In this document: positions 58,501 through 64,000 of the stretch, piece after piece
Layout of the letters: each line of letters starts with the position of its first letter
How positions within the stretch are numbered: the first letter of the stretch is position 1
Assembly (NCBI GenBank): GCA_947311845.1
Contig: CAMZMU010000080.1
Location: forward strand, 45,880,745-45,944,744
Direction: 5' to 3'
DNA length: 64,000 bases
Origin: Poa pratensis
Taxonomy: Eukaryota; Streptophyta; Magnoliopsida; Poales; Poaceae
The notes under the pieces: generated by a model
Told to the model about the DNA's origin: nothing
Seen by the model: only the letters and a program-made list of their open reading frames with translations
The model's database searches: none
Program-made: the position numbers and the translations under genes

Positions 58501-61500
58501 CGTGGGCCTAGCACAAAAGACACATCGCCGGTGCCGGCGATTAACGGAAGCCCATATGCGCATACAAAACACAACGCTGGGGGCTATCAAACAATCTCAT
58601 ACTTGATTGGCGTCGAGCACGTTGGAGCGCGTTTCGTCGACCATGTTGGACGCGCCAGCGCCGAACGACAAGCTGCGGAGCTGGGAGTCGACGATGGGTA
58701 CGCCGGGGCCCTTCGCATGGACGGCGAGCCCTCGTACGACGTGTTGAGATTAACACCAACGCCTTGGACAGTCTTGGCCGGGGAGAAGATGGTGTTCGGG
58801 TTGAAGCCGCCGTGCGCGTCGCTGTCGCCGAACTTTGGGGAGAACCTGGTGTCCGGGGAGACGGAGAACCTGGAACGGGGCGTAGCGTCAGCGCCCTCAG
58901 CGTAGTACTCCGATTGCGACGGCGAGCCGACACTCTTCAGACCGACAGCCGTGCCGCTCTCCTGGCTCCCTCCCAGCGCAAACACCTGGTTCAAGGCGGC
59001 GAGGTTCTTCGCTATCATGTTCGCTTGGTTCCTCGCCAGCTCCTTAACGCACCGCGCCGTGCGGCCCTCCGTGTCTATCTGACGCCGGAGGACGTGCACT
59101 GCCAATCTTCATCCGACATCCCCTCCGACCGCGGCGTGGGCGGGCGAGCCTTGCGCCGGTGAACACCGAGCATGGTCCCTGGTGCCTTCGCCTTCATCGC
59201 CTTGGGATCTTTGGGTGCGCGCGGCGGCGCCATGGCTACGAGGCGGAAGAGAGAGGTCGACGTGGCGGGAGAAATGAATTTGGGGAGGGAAAGCGGGGAA
59301 AGTGGGGTTTTGGGTGCCAATGACAACGCTGGTCTGCCCGTCGGAGCCCGACTTCGCGCCGCGCGAAGTTTCGTCCGGCGCGCCCAAACAACTCCCAACA
59401 GGGGGCGTGGGCTGGGGGCGCCGGACGAAATATTGGGCCGTGCCGGACGTACCGTCGCTATTGGCACCACGAGTGCGCTAGAAATTATGTCCGGTGCGCC
59501 CAATAGAGTTATTGGCGGCCCTATTGGCGCCGCGAGTGGAGATGCTCTTAGAGGTCTGAATTTCTTTGTAAACGTGCCAGGAAGGCTCTGCATTCCTCAA
59601 CTTGCATATTTGGCTGCATGATTGGCTTTCGTATGTGGGTAAAAAATTGGGCAAACCCATCACATTCAGCTCTAACATGCCCTGCGAGACACAGTCGTCA
59701 CTGCTGTTTAATTTTTTCCAACTATGTAAAATGTTGTTCGAGGGATGCAACAAGTTATTATCTAGTGATGTTTGGGCATATTTTATATATTATCGAGTTC
59801 GAGCTCACAAAGCATTTGAACTGAAAACCAAGATTTGTAAGAGAGCAGTGAAAACCTGTTAACCTGATTGACAAATTTTTTGTCTTCTCCATTATTAGCC
59901 ACAATAACGGCTAGATAATGCACGTGTTATATTTTGAACAGTCATATGTTGTTGACTTCAATATCTAGAGAACCATATATTATAAAATTTTACTTGGTAC
60001 GCAATCTGAAAATTAAAATATGAATTGAGGGGATGACCAATGTTTATATGTCGTAAAGTTGGATTGAATTGCGGACGTACCAACTCAAAGATTAGTCAAT
60101 GACTATACTTGCCACAAATACTATAGTACTGCAATAAGATATTTTTGTCTATCTACTTTCCTCGTAATTTTTATTGTCTATCCGCTGTGGATTATGAGTA
60201 GGACAGAAGTGTAAGAATCTACTATTGACCTAACTCTAAATACTGAAAAGTAGATAAAAGTAAACGACAATATTCTTCTCTGCTTTATTGAGAGGGGTCG
60301 GCCCCTTTATATAGTAGACAAGACTTGATCAACAAGCTAGTAAATCTATTCAAAATCTAATAGGATATCTAAACTGACTGGACTCTTTCCTAATAAAGAA
60401 ACTTAATCAACTAGGACTCTCCACGATTGGTGTGGGGGCTGGCCCACACATAACAATTCTCCCTTCCTTGAAAAACAGCTTGTCCGCAAGCTGTAGGCTG
60501 TTATGTTATGGAGCTATCTTGTTCGTAGTCGTCAGCCTCGATGAAGAAGAGTCGCGCACACCGGTGACCTCGAACATAAATCTCGTCGCAGTTGAAACAA
60601 AGGCCCTGATGATGACGTTCTACCAACTCTGCTGGAGTGAGGCACCGGACCTGCCGTGGTGGGGTTGGCTCTGGAGTGGTCGACGGTAATGCTAGTCGTG
60701 CTGGCGGGGAAGATATTATAGATGCGTTGACTGCAGGAGGACCGGAGGGGCACAAGGGCCCTGTAGACCCAAAACTGCTCATAGGCCTTGGCGAAGGAGA
60801 TGACAGTCTGGAGGTCAACCGGTTGCTGAAGCTCAACATCAACTTTGAGGCCCTCGGGGAGCCCAGTTGTGTAAGGTAACGTTGCTGGGTTGTGCTCGAC
60901 GGCTCGCTGGTCCTGCACAAGAGCGCCATAATTCTGCTGGTGTAGTCAGCAACCGTGGAGGTGAACGGGAGCCGGGCCAACTCGCCGAGGGGATTGGCGC
61001 TTACAGATGGCCCAAACTGAAGGTGACATGCCTCCTCGAAGTGCTGCCAGGAGGGGATTCCATGATCGTGCTCAAACTGGAGGTACCAGAACCGAGCGGT
61101 GTCCACCAGGTGATATGCTGCTGTCTACACCTTGTCAGCCTCTTATGTGCGTTAAACCCGGAAGAATTGGTCACACCGATGAAGCCAGCCGAGCAGATCG
61201 ACGGAACCGTCGTAGGTCGAAAAGTCGAGCTTGTGAAAGCGTGGGACACCGGAGCTGGAGCTGTGACCAGGGTGTTGGTGCTGGTAAGGGAGGGGGTAAT
61301 AGATGTTAGGTACGGCGAGGCGGCATATGTGGGTTGTGTCTGTAGTGGTTGAGGCGGTGGCTAGTAAGGGGTGGCGGTTGGCTGCTGATAGGGCGGAGGT
61401 GGCGGAGAGGCATGGAGGGCTGGGTTGATCGAAGGTTAAGAGGGTTGGTGGTGGGGTGGTGGAGGGCCAGTTTGCTGCGGGGAGATCTGGGAGGTTGGAA

Positions 61501-63033
61501 AGTGGGGTGACGGTGGAAGAAGACGCAGATCAGATCCTGCGCTTACGAGGGTGGGCGTGGTGGACGCGAGGGCAGCATGTGCCGGCGTGGAGGAGGCCGC
61601 GGAGGAGCCGTTGGTTGCCGGCTGAAATGTTGTGCGCGGGCCGGTGAAGCTGAGCACCCATGCTTGAGGGTCGACCAGGGCAACAGCTGGTGGAGCGCTG
61701 GGGCGCTGCTCCAGGGCGTTGTGGCGCTGGACGATTTTCTCCATGAAGGCATGGTCGGCGGTCCACTGCGCCACCGGTTTCTTCAGCTGGGTTGCCAGAT
61801 CTGTAAGCAGGAGGCTGATGTCATCGCCGTCAGCCTTGCCCTTGAGATGGTCCCCCATCGTAGATGGCTCTAATACCAAATGTAAGAATCTACTATTGAC
61901 CTAACCCTAAATACTGACGAGTAAATAAAAGTAAACGACAATATTCTTCTCTGCTTTATTGAGAGGGGTCGGCCAAGAGTGGACTAATGGAGGCCGGCTA
62001 CAGGGAGCCCTTTATTTTGAAAATTTTGAAAACCACAATTTGAGGTTGTAAAAAATTCTGAAAAAAATCATGCATGTAGAAAATGTTGAATCCTACCGAT
62101 GTGTAAAATCTGAGAAAATAATACCTCGTATTTTAGGCTGAACAAAAATGACAAATCTAAAATTTGAATGTAGTGAACAGTGCAAAATTTGAACTCTTCC
62201 AAATCTGTCAGATTTGTCATTTTTGTGTAGCTCAAAATATGAACTATTTTGATTCGATATTTTGCACGTTGATAGAATACAACACTGTCTACATGCATGA
62301 ATTTTTTTTAGATTTTTTACAACTTTAAAATGTGGTTTTCAAAATTTTGAAAATAAAAGGTTCCATGTAGCTTGGCCTTTCCCGGGGTCGGCCCCTTTAT
62401 ATATAGTAGTCATAACTTGATCATATACAGGGCATGATCCAGCAACTCAGAGGACTGTTGGGCTGTCGCAGGCAGTCCAGATGTCTACCTTAAAGTTAGG
62501 TGAAATAGTGGCCATCCTACAGTTTGCTATGCCCTTGCACACATATAAATTATATCATGATTGCAGTTTATTTTTCACTTAAGTTGTACTTTCTTATTAT
62601 AAAGGTCAAACTTAATCATAAACCTTTATTTGTTTGCATGATTTCATCGACAGGATGAGTGATAAGAGCATTGGCCAGTTCTTGCGCTATGCATTCACCA
62701 GTAGGTACAAGGAGATACTTAGCAAGTCGCACAGCTCTTCCACAATAACAGTGCCCAAGTTTGCCCCACGCCTTACAAAAGAAGAAGCCCAAGGTACAAA
62801 CTTCTCCCTGCTGCAGTTAATTTGTCACTCATCATCCATTTTTCTTCTGGTGCCACAACACCTACTACTGCTTGGGTTAACTTTTCTTCTTCCGTTGTGA
62901 AGTGTTCGAATCCGCTAGGAACTCGATGTCTGCTTTCAAGAGATGGCGCGTTGGGGGAGCAAGGCTGCAGAATGCATCCATTCTTGGCAGGAAGAGGAAG
63001 ACAAAACTTCCTGATGGCCCCTCTGCGCCCTGA
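37489..63033 (+). CDS. PSF3: DNA replication complex GINS protein PSF3, six exons
   Basis: Host gene for the Psf3 subunit of the GINS complex (Sld5-Psf1-Psf2-Psf3). GINS joins MCM2-7 and Cdc45 to form the CMG replicative helicase in the nucleus. Exons 37489-37533, 37610-37681, 38013-38116, 38339-38431, 62654-62793 and 62903-63033 join in phase into 194 codons plus a stop, the usual plant length. Seen: [15 protein letters not shown] start, [45 protein letters not shown], then after the long intron [19 protein letters not shown] and the C-terminal [23 protein letters not shown]. All introns have GT-AG ends. The start is chosen by homology from memory and by being the first in-frame ATG. Intron 4 is 24,222 bp. 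No coding lesion is seen, so the gene is probably functional if the intron is spliced. Confidence 0.95.
37610..37681 (+). CDS. PSF3: PSF3 exon 2
   Basis: Acceptor ATTGCAG, 72 bp (24 codons, phase 0), donor GTAAGC. Encodes [19 protein letters not shown] and the next five residues. Confidence 0.92.
38013..38116 (+). CDS. PSF3: PSF3 exon 3
   Basis: Acceptor TGTTCAG, 104 bp, donor GTATGT. Ends two bases into the Lys codon of TQK. Encodes the [13 protein letters not shown] core. Confidence 0.92.
38339..38431 (+). CDS. PSF3: PSF3 exon 4
   Basis: Acceptor TGCTGCAG, 93 bp, donor GTAAGT. Encodes [18 protein letters not shown] and then [12 protein letters not shown]. Ends two bases into a Leu codon completed by exon 5, 24 kb downstream. 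Confidence 0.92.
39528..39663. mobile_element. small foldback element with 19-bp perfect inverted repeat
   Basis: AATACACAGTGACTCTCGG at 39528-39546 is exactly inverted at 39645-39663. The interior is A-rich and non-coding. It resembles a short MITE but the flanks show no clean duplication, because the right end is part of a tandem duplication. Confidence 0.7.
39617..39824. repeat. two-copy 104-bp tandem duplication
   Basis: 39617-39720 and 39721-39824 are almost the same. Each unit starts TTGCACCCGTCCAAAAATTG and contains that phrase twice plus the inverted-repeat end of the foldback element. Confidence 0.9.
40313..40415 (-). mobile_element. 5'-truncated LINE 3' end with 14-bp TSD
   Basis: On the minus strand the 103-bp insert ends GCAGTGGGAGCTTTTCCCAC, TGTTGCGCTT and a poly(A) tail, a common 3' end of plant L1-type LINEs. 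It is flanked by ACTGCAATCATCAT on both sides (40299-40312 and 40416-40429). A tail plus a long duplication is the signature of target-primed reverse transcription. Confidence 0.85.
41009..44697 (+). repeat. 5' LTR of the Tekay element
   Basis: 3689 bp, TGTAATACCCCGCAG to CACCGCA. About 1.07 kb shorter than the 3' LTR because of a deletion at 44080, replaced by 15 bp of filler. An AATAAAG poly(A)-type signal is at 44567. A hand count over the first ~230 bp gives 8 differences from the 3' LTR (about 3.5%). Confidence 0.93.
44215..44368 (+). other. conserved acidic open frame inside the 5' LTR
   Basis: From a possible splice acceptor (CATGCTTAG at about 44214) a frame of about 50 codons reads [20 protein letters not shown] and ends [11 protein letters not shown] with TAG at 44366. 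The 3' LTR has the same frame (55872-56022). The two copies differ by two bases, both synonymous. There is no in-frame ATG. Possibly the last exon of an element transcript. Confidence 0.4.
44700..44711 (+). other. primer binding site, initiator tRNA-Met
   Basis: TGGTATCAGAGC two bases after the LTR end. Complementary to the 3' end of initiator tRNA-Met, the usual primer of chromoviruses and copia elements. Confidence 0.95.
44884..46032 (+). pseudogene. extra 5' reading frame of the Tekay element, unknown product
   Basis: A single frame of 382 codons runs from the ATG at 44884 to the TGA at 46030 with only two in-frame TAG stops (codons 23 and 100), so it was probably a real protein. It lies between the PBS and gag, where most Ty3/gypsy elements have only leader sequence. 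The first 130 residues are basic/helical, the middle is rich in Pro, Glu and Tyr ([20 protein letters not shown]), then comes an acidic stretch, and the end is basic ([17 protein letters not shown]). I recognise no domain. A 300-bp gap separates it from gag, which starts with its own ATG. Confidence 0.6.
46338..47464 (+). pseudogene. gag: Tekay gag with two zinc knuckles, one nonsense change
   Basis: The ATG at 46338 opens a chromovirus gag: coiled N-terminus, then the Retrotrans_gag core (PF03732) with [42 protein letters not shown], and [18 protein letters not shown]. Near residue 305 there is a CCHC knuckle, [13 protein letters not shown], whose last Cys codon is replaced by a TGA at 47286. 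Beyond the stop the frame continues with a second knuckle, [14 protein letters not shown]. The frame then runs into an internal deletion (near 47435), so protease is missing. Confidence 0.9.
47441..48415 (+). pseudogene. pol: Tekay reverse transcriptase and RNase H, both ends deleted
   Basis: 324 open codons. [15 protein letters not shown] around residue 40, [10 protein letters not shown] near 72, catalytic F-I-D-D at 101-104, FLGHVIS near 148 and GYYRRFI near 188. RNase H: VYCDAS with the first Asp at residue 250, DLELAA with Glu 287, MDHKSL with Asp 312. The frame starts at MCGDFRNLN, so the protease and the N-terminal fingers of RT are missing, and it ends at FFTQRN, before the last RNase H motif. 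Both joins are deletion scars. The central catalytic residues are intact. Confidence 0.92.
48430..48995 (+). pseudogene. Tekay integrase, first part (HHCC and core)
   Basis: The plus frame after the RNase H scar has the HHCC zinc domain ([12 protein letters not shown], then AECHTC, followed by a TAG where Gln is usual at 48657), the linker [15 protein letters not shown], and the rve core (PF00665) with SMDFITGLP (first Asp) and [15 protein letters not shown] (second Asp). It reaches KKLGSH and a stop, then the solo LTR inserted at 49004. Confidence 0.88.
49004..50795 (-). mobile_element. solo LTR, Athila family, with perfect TSD
   Basis: A 1792-bp solo LTR in minus orientation (minus strand starts TGATGCATGTAAAATGCA and ends ...GGGCCATCA), of the same family as 5796-7530. 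ACCGC flanks both sides (48999-49003 and 50796-50800). Removing it joins the integrase sequence STAYHPQT back in frame across the insertion point. TATATATAGAC on the minus strand near 50376 is the likely promoter motif. Confidence 0.95.
50796..51590 (+). pseudogene. Tekay integrase C-terminal part and chromodomain
   Basis: Continues the integrase after the solo [16 protein letters not shown], then QILEDML with the third catalytic residue (Glu), [23 protein letters not shown], and the C-terminal [19 protein letters not shown] and VSQLKRC motifs. A chromodomain (PF00385) begins near 51440: [16 protein letters not shown]. One extra T at about 51475 shifts the frame to a stop; the next frame continues with [17 protein letters not shown] to about 51590. 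The chromodomain steers integration in chromoviruses by binding histone marks. Confidence 0.9.
51611..51623 (+). other. polypurine tract of the Tekay element
   Basis: AAGGGGGAGAGGA directly before the 3' LTR; it primes plus-strand DNA synthesis. Confidence 0.9.
51624..56352 (+). repeat. 3' LTR of the Tekay element
   Basis: 4729 bp, TGTAATACCCCACAG to CACCGCA. Contains a GC-rich block (54020-54480) with CCCTAACCCTAGGG, a 1.07-kb part that is deleted from the 5' LTR (54684-55751), and the acidic open frame at 55872-56022. It has AATAAAG near 56223. Confidence 0.93.
55872..56022 (+). other. conserved acidic open frame inside the 3' LTR
   Basis: Twin of the frame at 44215-44368. It reads about 50 codons rich in Asp, Glu and Tyr, ends in [10 protein letters not shown] plus TAG, and has no ATG in frame. 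Confidence 0.4.
56357..59233 (-). pseudogene. Harbinger ORF1-like Myb/SANT protein, decayed and split
   Basis: Minus strand. The ATG at 59233 opens a basic start ([19 protein letters not shown]). Broken frames then run through an Asp/Glu-rich part. At 58331-57939 a trihelix/Myb-like DNA-binding domain reads [14 protein letters not shown], then NWTSIKTEF and [15 protein letters not shown], the ORF1 type of plant PIF/Harbinger elements. A solo LTR interrupts it at 57715-56692. After it the C-terminal NAM-associated-like segment (PF14303) reads [16 protein letters not shown] and [15 protein letters not shown], ending near 56357, where the Tekay element begins. ORF1 helps the transposase bind DNA. 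Stops and shifts, for example near 59080, 58590 and 58330, disable it. Confidence 0.8.
56692..57715 (-). mobile_element. solo LTR, Tat family, with perfect TSD
   Basis: 1024-bp solo LTR. Plus-strand view: TGTCGTGTCACG to GCTACGACA. Same family and orientation as 13116-14075. TGGAC flanks both sides (56687-56691 and 57716-57720). It splits the Harbinger ORF1. Confidence 0.95.
60501..61879 (-). pseudogene. gag: gag of the short gypsy element
   Basis: Minus strand in two frames. The first (61879-61436) starts close to the PBS and holds a helical part ([18 protein letters not shown]) and then a Pro/Ser-rich region. The second (61106-60501) has the capsid part [32 protein letters not shown], then a Pro-rich linker and a zinc-knuckle-like [14 protein letters not shown], with ARLFFIE after it, as in chromovirus gags of the Reina type. 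It stops soon after, so it was a gag-only product or a pol-deleted copy. Confidence 0.75.
61975..62383. mobile_element. MITE with long inverted arms and 10-bp TSD
   Basis: A 409-bp insertion in the 5' LTR of the short gypsy element. GGGGTCGGCC is repeated at 61965-61974 and 62384-62393. The arms are inverted copies of about 90 bp (ATTTTGAAAATTTTGAAAACC on the left, mirrored at the right; both end in CATGCATGTAGA). The 9-10-bp duplication points to a Mutator-like origin, but the terminal bases differ at the two ends, so the superfamily is uncertain. Confidence 0.75.
62654..62793 (+). CDS. PSF3: PSF3 exon 5
   Basis: Acceptor ATCGACAG, 140 bp, donor GTACAA. Completes the Leu codon from exon 4 and encodes [25 protein letters not shown] and [13 protein letters not shown]. 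Confidence 0.93.
62903..63033 (+). CDS. PSF3: PSF3 exon 6 with stop
   Basis: Acceptor TTGTGAAG, 131 bp, ends in TGA at 63031. Encodes [19 protein letters not shown] and the basic C-terminus [15 protein letters not shown]. Confidence 0.92.
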
Positions 63034-63119
63034 ACTGAAATGTGTTTACGCTTGGAATGAAGTGTACTGTAACGAAAGGAGAAAAACGAAGGCAATTCTG
63101 GTACCAGAACCGACATCTA

Positions 63120-63559
63120 CTCCCTCTGTTCCTAAATATAATACTCCCTCTGTTTTTATATGTAAGGTGTATAAGTTTTGACACGGAAATTAAAGAATGC
63201 TGGTGGAGGAACAAATTACACCGGTTTTGGACCGAATTACCTCTGGCTAATTGAGGTTTGAAAAAGAGTTGTTTGTATGAGATAAGGAAACATAATCAAA
63301 TATGTAAAAATATATTTATATGAGTAGAGGAACGAGTACAAAAACACTCTATATTTTGGAAATTTTCGCAAAACTTTAGACACCTTTACGTCAAGAAACA
63401 GAGGGAGTATAAAATATAAGATATTTTATCTTTTGTCCACATTCACATGTATTCTACATGTATTTAGACATGTTTTATCGTGTATGTTTACTCATTTAGG
63501 TTCGCACCTAGTCAACATGTAAGGGACCTAAAACATGTTATATTTAGTAATAGAGGGAG
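63120..63559. mobile_element. Stowaway MITE, outer, interrupted by a second MITE
   Basis: Starts CTCCCTCTGTTCCTAAATA after TA (63118-63119) and ends ATTTAGTAATAGAGGGAG before TA (63560-63561). A second Stowaway (63144-63407) sits near its left end. It lies about 90 bp past the PSF3 stop codon, so it may be in the 3' UTR. Confidence 0.85.
63144..63407. mobile_element. Stowaway MITE nested in another Stowaway
   Basis: 264 bp from CTCCCTCTGTTTTTATAT to ACAGAGGGAG with TA on both sides (63142-63143 and 63408-63409). Confidence 0.88.
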
Positions 63560-63660
63560 TAATACCTTAAATTAGCTCTAATCTTCCCAGCGAGTTTTGC
63601 TGATGGTCCCTCTGCCCGTGTTCAGCTTTGCTGGCGGCCACCTAGACTTTCAGTATTTTA

Positions 63661-63829
63661 CTCACTCTGTTTTTAAATATAAGATGTTTTAGATATTTTA
63701 TATGTTGACTAGAAACAAACAGAAATGAGCGAACATATACACTATAACGTGTCTAAATACATATACATACATATGAATTTGAAAAAAGTTAAAACATTTT
63801 ATATGCACGTAATTTAGGAACGGAGGGAG
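63661..63829. mobile_element. Stowaway MITE
   Basis: 169 bp, CTCACTCTGTTTTTAAATA to TTTAGGAACGGAGGGAG, with TA on both sides (63659-63660 and 63830-63831). Confidence 0.9.
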
Positions 63830-64000
63830 TAGCTACGTGACTCCGGGCGATAAAGCGAGAAAGGGCAGGTCCGTCGAGGTGGTAGCCATGCATGCCATCA
63901 TCTGCTCTACTGTAGTGGAGCCTGCGTTGTACCTTGTCAAAAGCCTCGCTGTGTTCCCTCCTCAGGCAAATTATAAGGTGATCCACTGGATGCTCGCCAT
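63830..64000 (-). other. open frame at the window edge, unrecognised
   Basis: On the minus strand a frame is open from the edge to the MITE (it includes DHLIICLRREHSEAFDKVQ and a His/Gly/Tyr-rich part), but it has no visible start. It may be an exon of a neighbouring gene or chance. Confidence 0.2.

Larger units (their letters stand above)
40764..59547 (-). mobile_element. PIF/Harbinger DNA transposon with nested retrotransposons
   Basis: Terminal inverted repeats are GAGCATCTCCACTCG at 40764-40778 and its complement at 59533-59547, and similarity extends further inward (GCGCCAATAGGGC). TTA duplications flank it (40761-40763 and 59548-59550), the usual target for PIF/Harbinger. Minus the two inserts (41009-56352 and 56692-57715, with their duplications) the element is about 2.4 kb. 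It carries a decayed Myb/SANT-like ORF1 on the minus strand, and no DDE transposase is visible. It lies inside PSF3 intron 4. Confidence 0.9.
60210..62430 (-). mobile_element. short gag-only Ty3/gypsy element with damaged 5' LTR
   Basis: Minus strand. 3' LTR at 60210-60455 (246 bp; minus strand TGTTATGTGTGGG to ATTCTTACA), PPT GGAAGGGAGAAT, gag remnant (61879-60501), PBS TGGTATTAGAGCC (61878-61866) and 5' LTR from 61881. The 5' LTR is interrupted by a MITE (61975-62383) and truncated at about 62430, so no right target duplication is seen. Only 1.4 kb lies between the LTRs and no pol exists: it is a small non-autonomous element. Its left flank is AGAAG. Confidence 0.8.
38432..62653 (+). other. 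PSF3 intron 4, 24,222 bp, packed with nested transposons
   Basis: The donor is GTAAGT after exon 4 and the acceptor is ATCGACAG before exon 5. Joining the two exons restores the Leu codon and a continuous GINS protein. Removing the recognisable inserts (Harbinger stack 40764-59547 and gag-only gypsy element 60210 to about 62430) leaves only about 3.2 kb of intron. The parts 38432-39500, 39830-40298, 40430-40760, 59551-60209 and 62430-62653 show AT-rich intron sequence with no gene. Confidence 0.9.

Overview
This is a nuclear window from a large grass genome. It is most likely Triticeae or another Pooideae. The evidence is dense nesting of LTR retrotransposons, Stowaway MITEs with TA duplications, Athila, Tat and Tekay lineage elements of the kinds that fill wheat and barley chromosomes, and one host gene with grass-like protein sequence and GT-AG introns. 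No rRNA, tRNA or CRISPR was seen. Only one conserved host gene is recognisable: a six-exon gene for GINS subunit PSF3 (37489-63033, + strand). Its six exons join into an open frame of 194 codons, and its fourth intron is 24,222 bp because of transposon insertions.

Layout. 1-257 holds the start of an unrecognised minus-strand frame cut by the window edge. 600-14075 is a minus-strand, pol-less Ty3/gypsy element of Tat type. It has a truncated 3' LTR, an antisense (plus-strand) coiled-coil/Transposase_28-like gene, gag fragments, a PBS and a full 5' LTR. An Athila-lineage gag-protease element (5796 to about 12685) is inserted in its gag, and the right end of that insert is scrambled. 14485-15415 is a solo LTR of the same Tat family in the opposite orientation. 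About 15740-17766 is a decayed FAR1/MULE transposase-like gene, split by a solo LTR (17767-31131). That solo LTR itself contains a complete 12-kb Tat element (18969-30996, minus strand) with near-identical LTRs, two RNase H domains and its own antisense multi-exon gene. About 31285-33081 is a copia-type LTR. 33082-37488 is mostly unassigned DNA plus a Stowaway MITE, then a GC-rich tract and the PSF3 leader.

The PSF3 intron 4 (38432-62653) is a stack. A PIF/Harbinger transposon (40764-59547, TSD TTA) carries a 15-kb Tekay-type chromovirus (41009-56352), which carries an Athila solo LTR (49004-50795). The Harbinger also carries a Tat-family solo LTR (56692-57715). The same intron holds a 5'-truncated LINE tail, a foldback/tandem repeat, and a short gag-only gypsy element with a MITE in its LTR. 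Downstream of PSF3 there are three Stowaway MITEs, two of them nested.

The insertion order can be read from target-site duplications, nearly all of which are visible: ACCTT, ATGAC, ATTAT, TGGAC, ACCGC, GAAAT/GAAGT, TTA. No TE coding region is intact. Several elements are structurally non-autonomous: the gag-pro Athila, the pol-less Tat and the gag-only gypsy. Coordinates of LTR ends with TSDs are exact to the base. Domain limits and antisense-gene exons are approximate.
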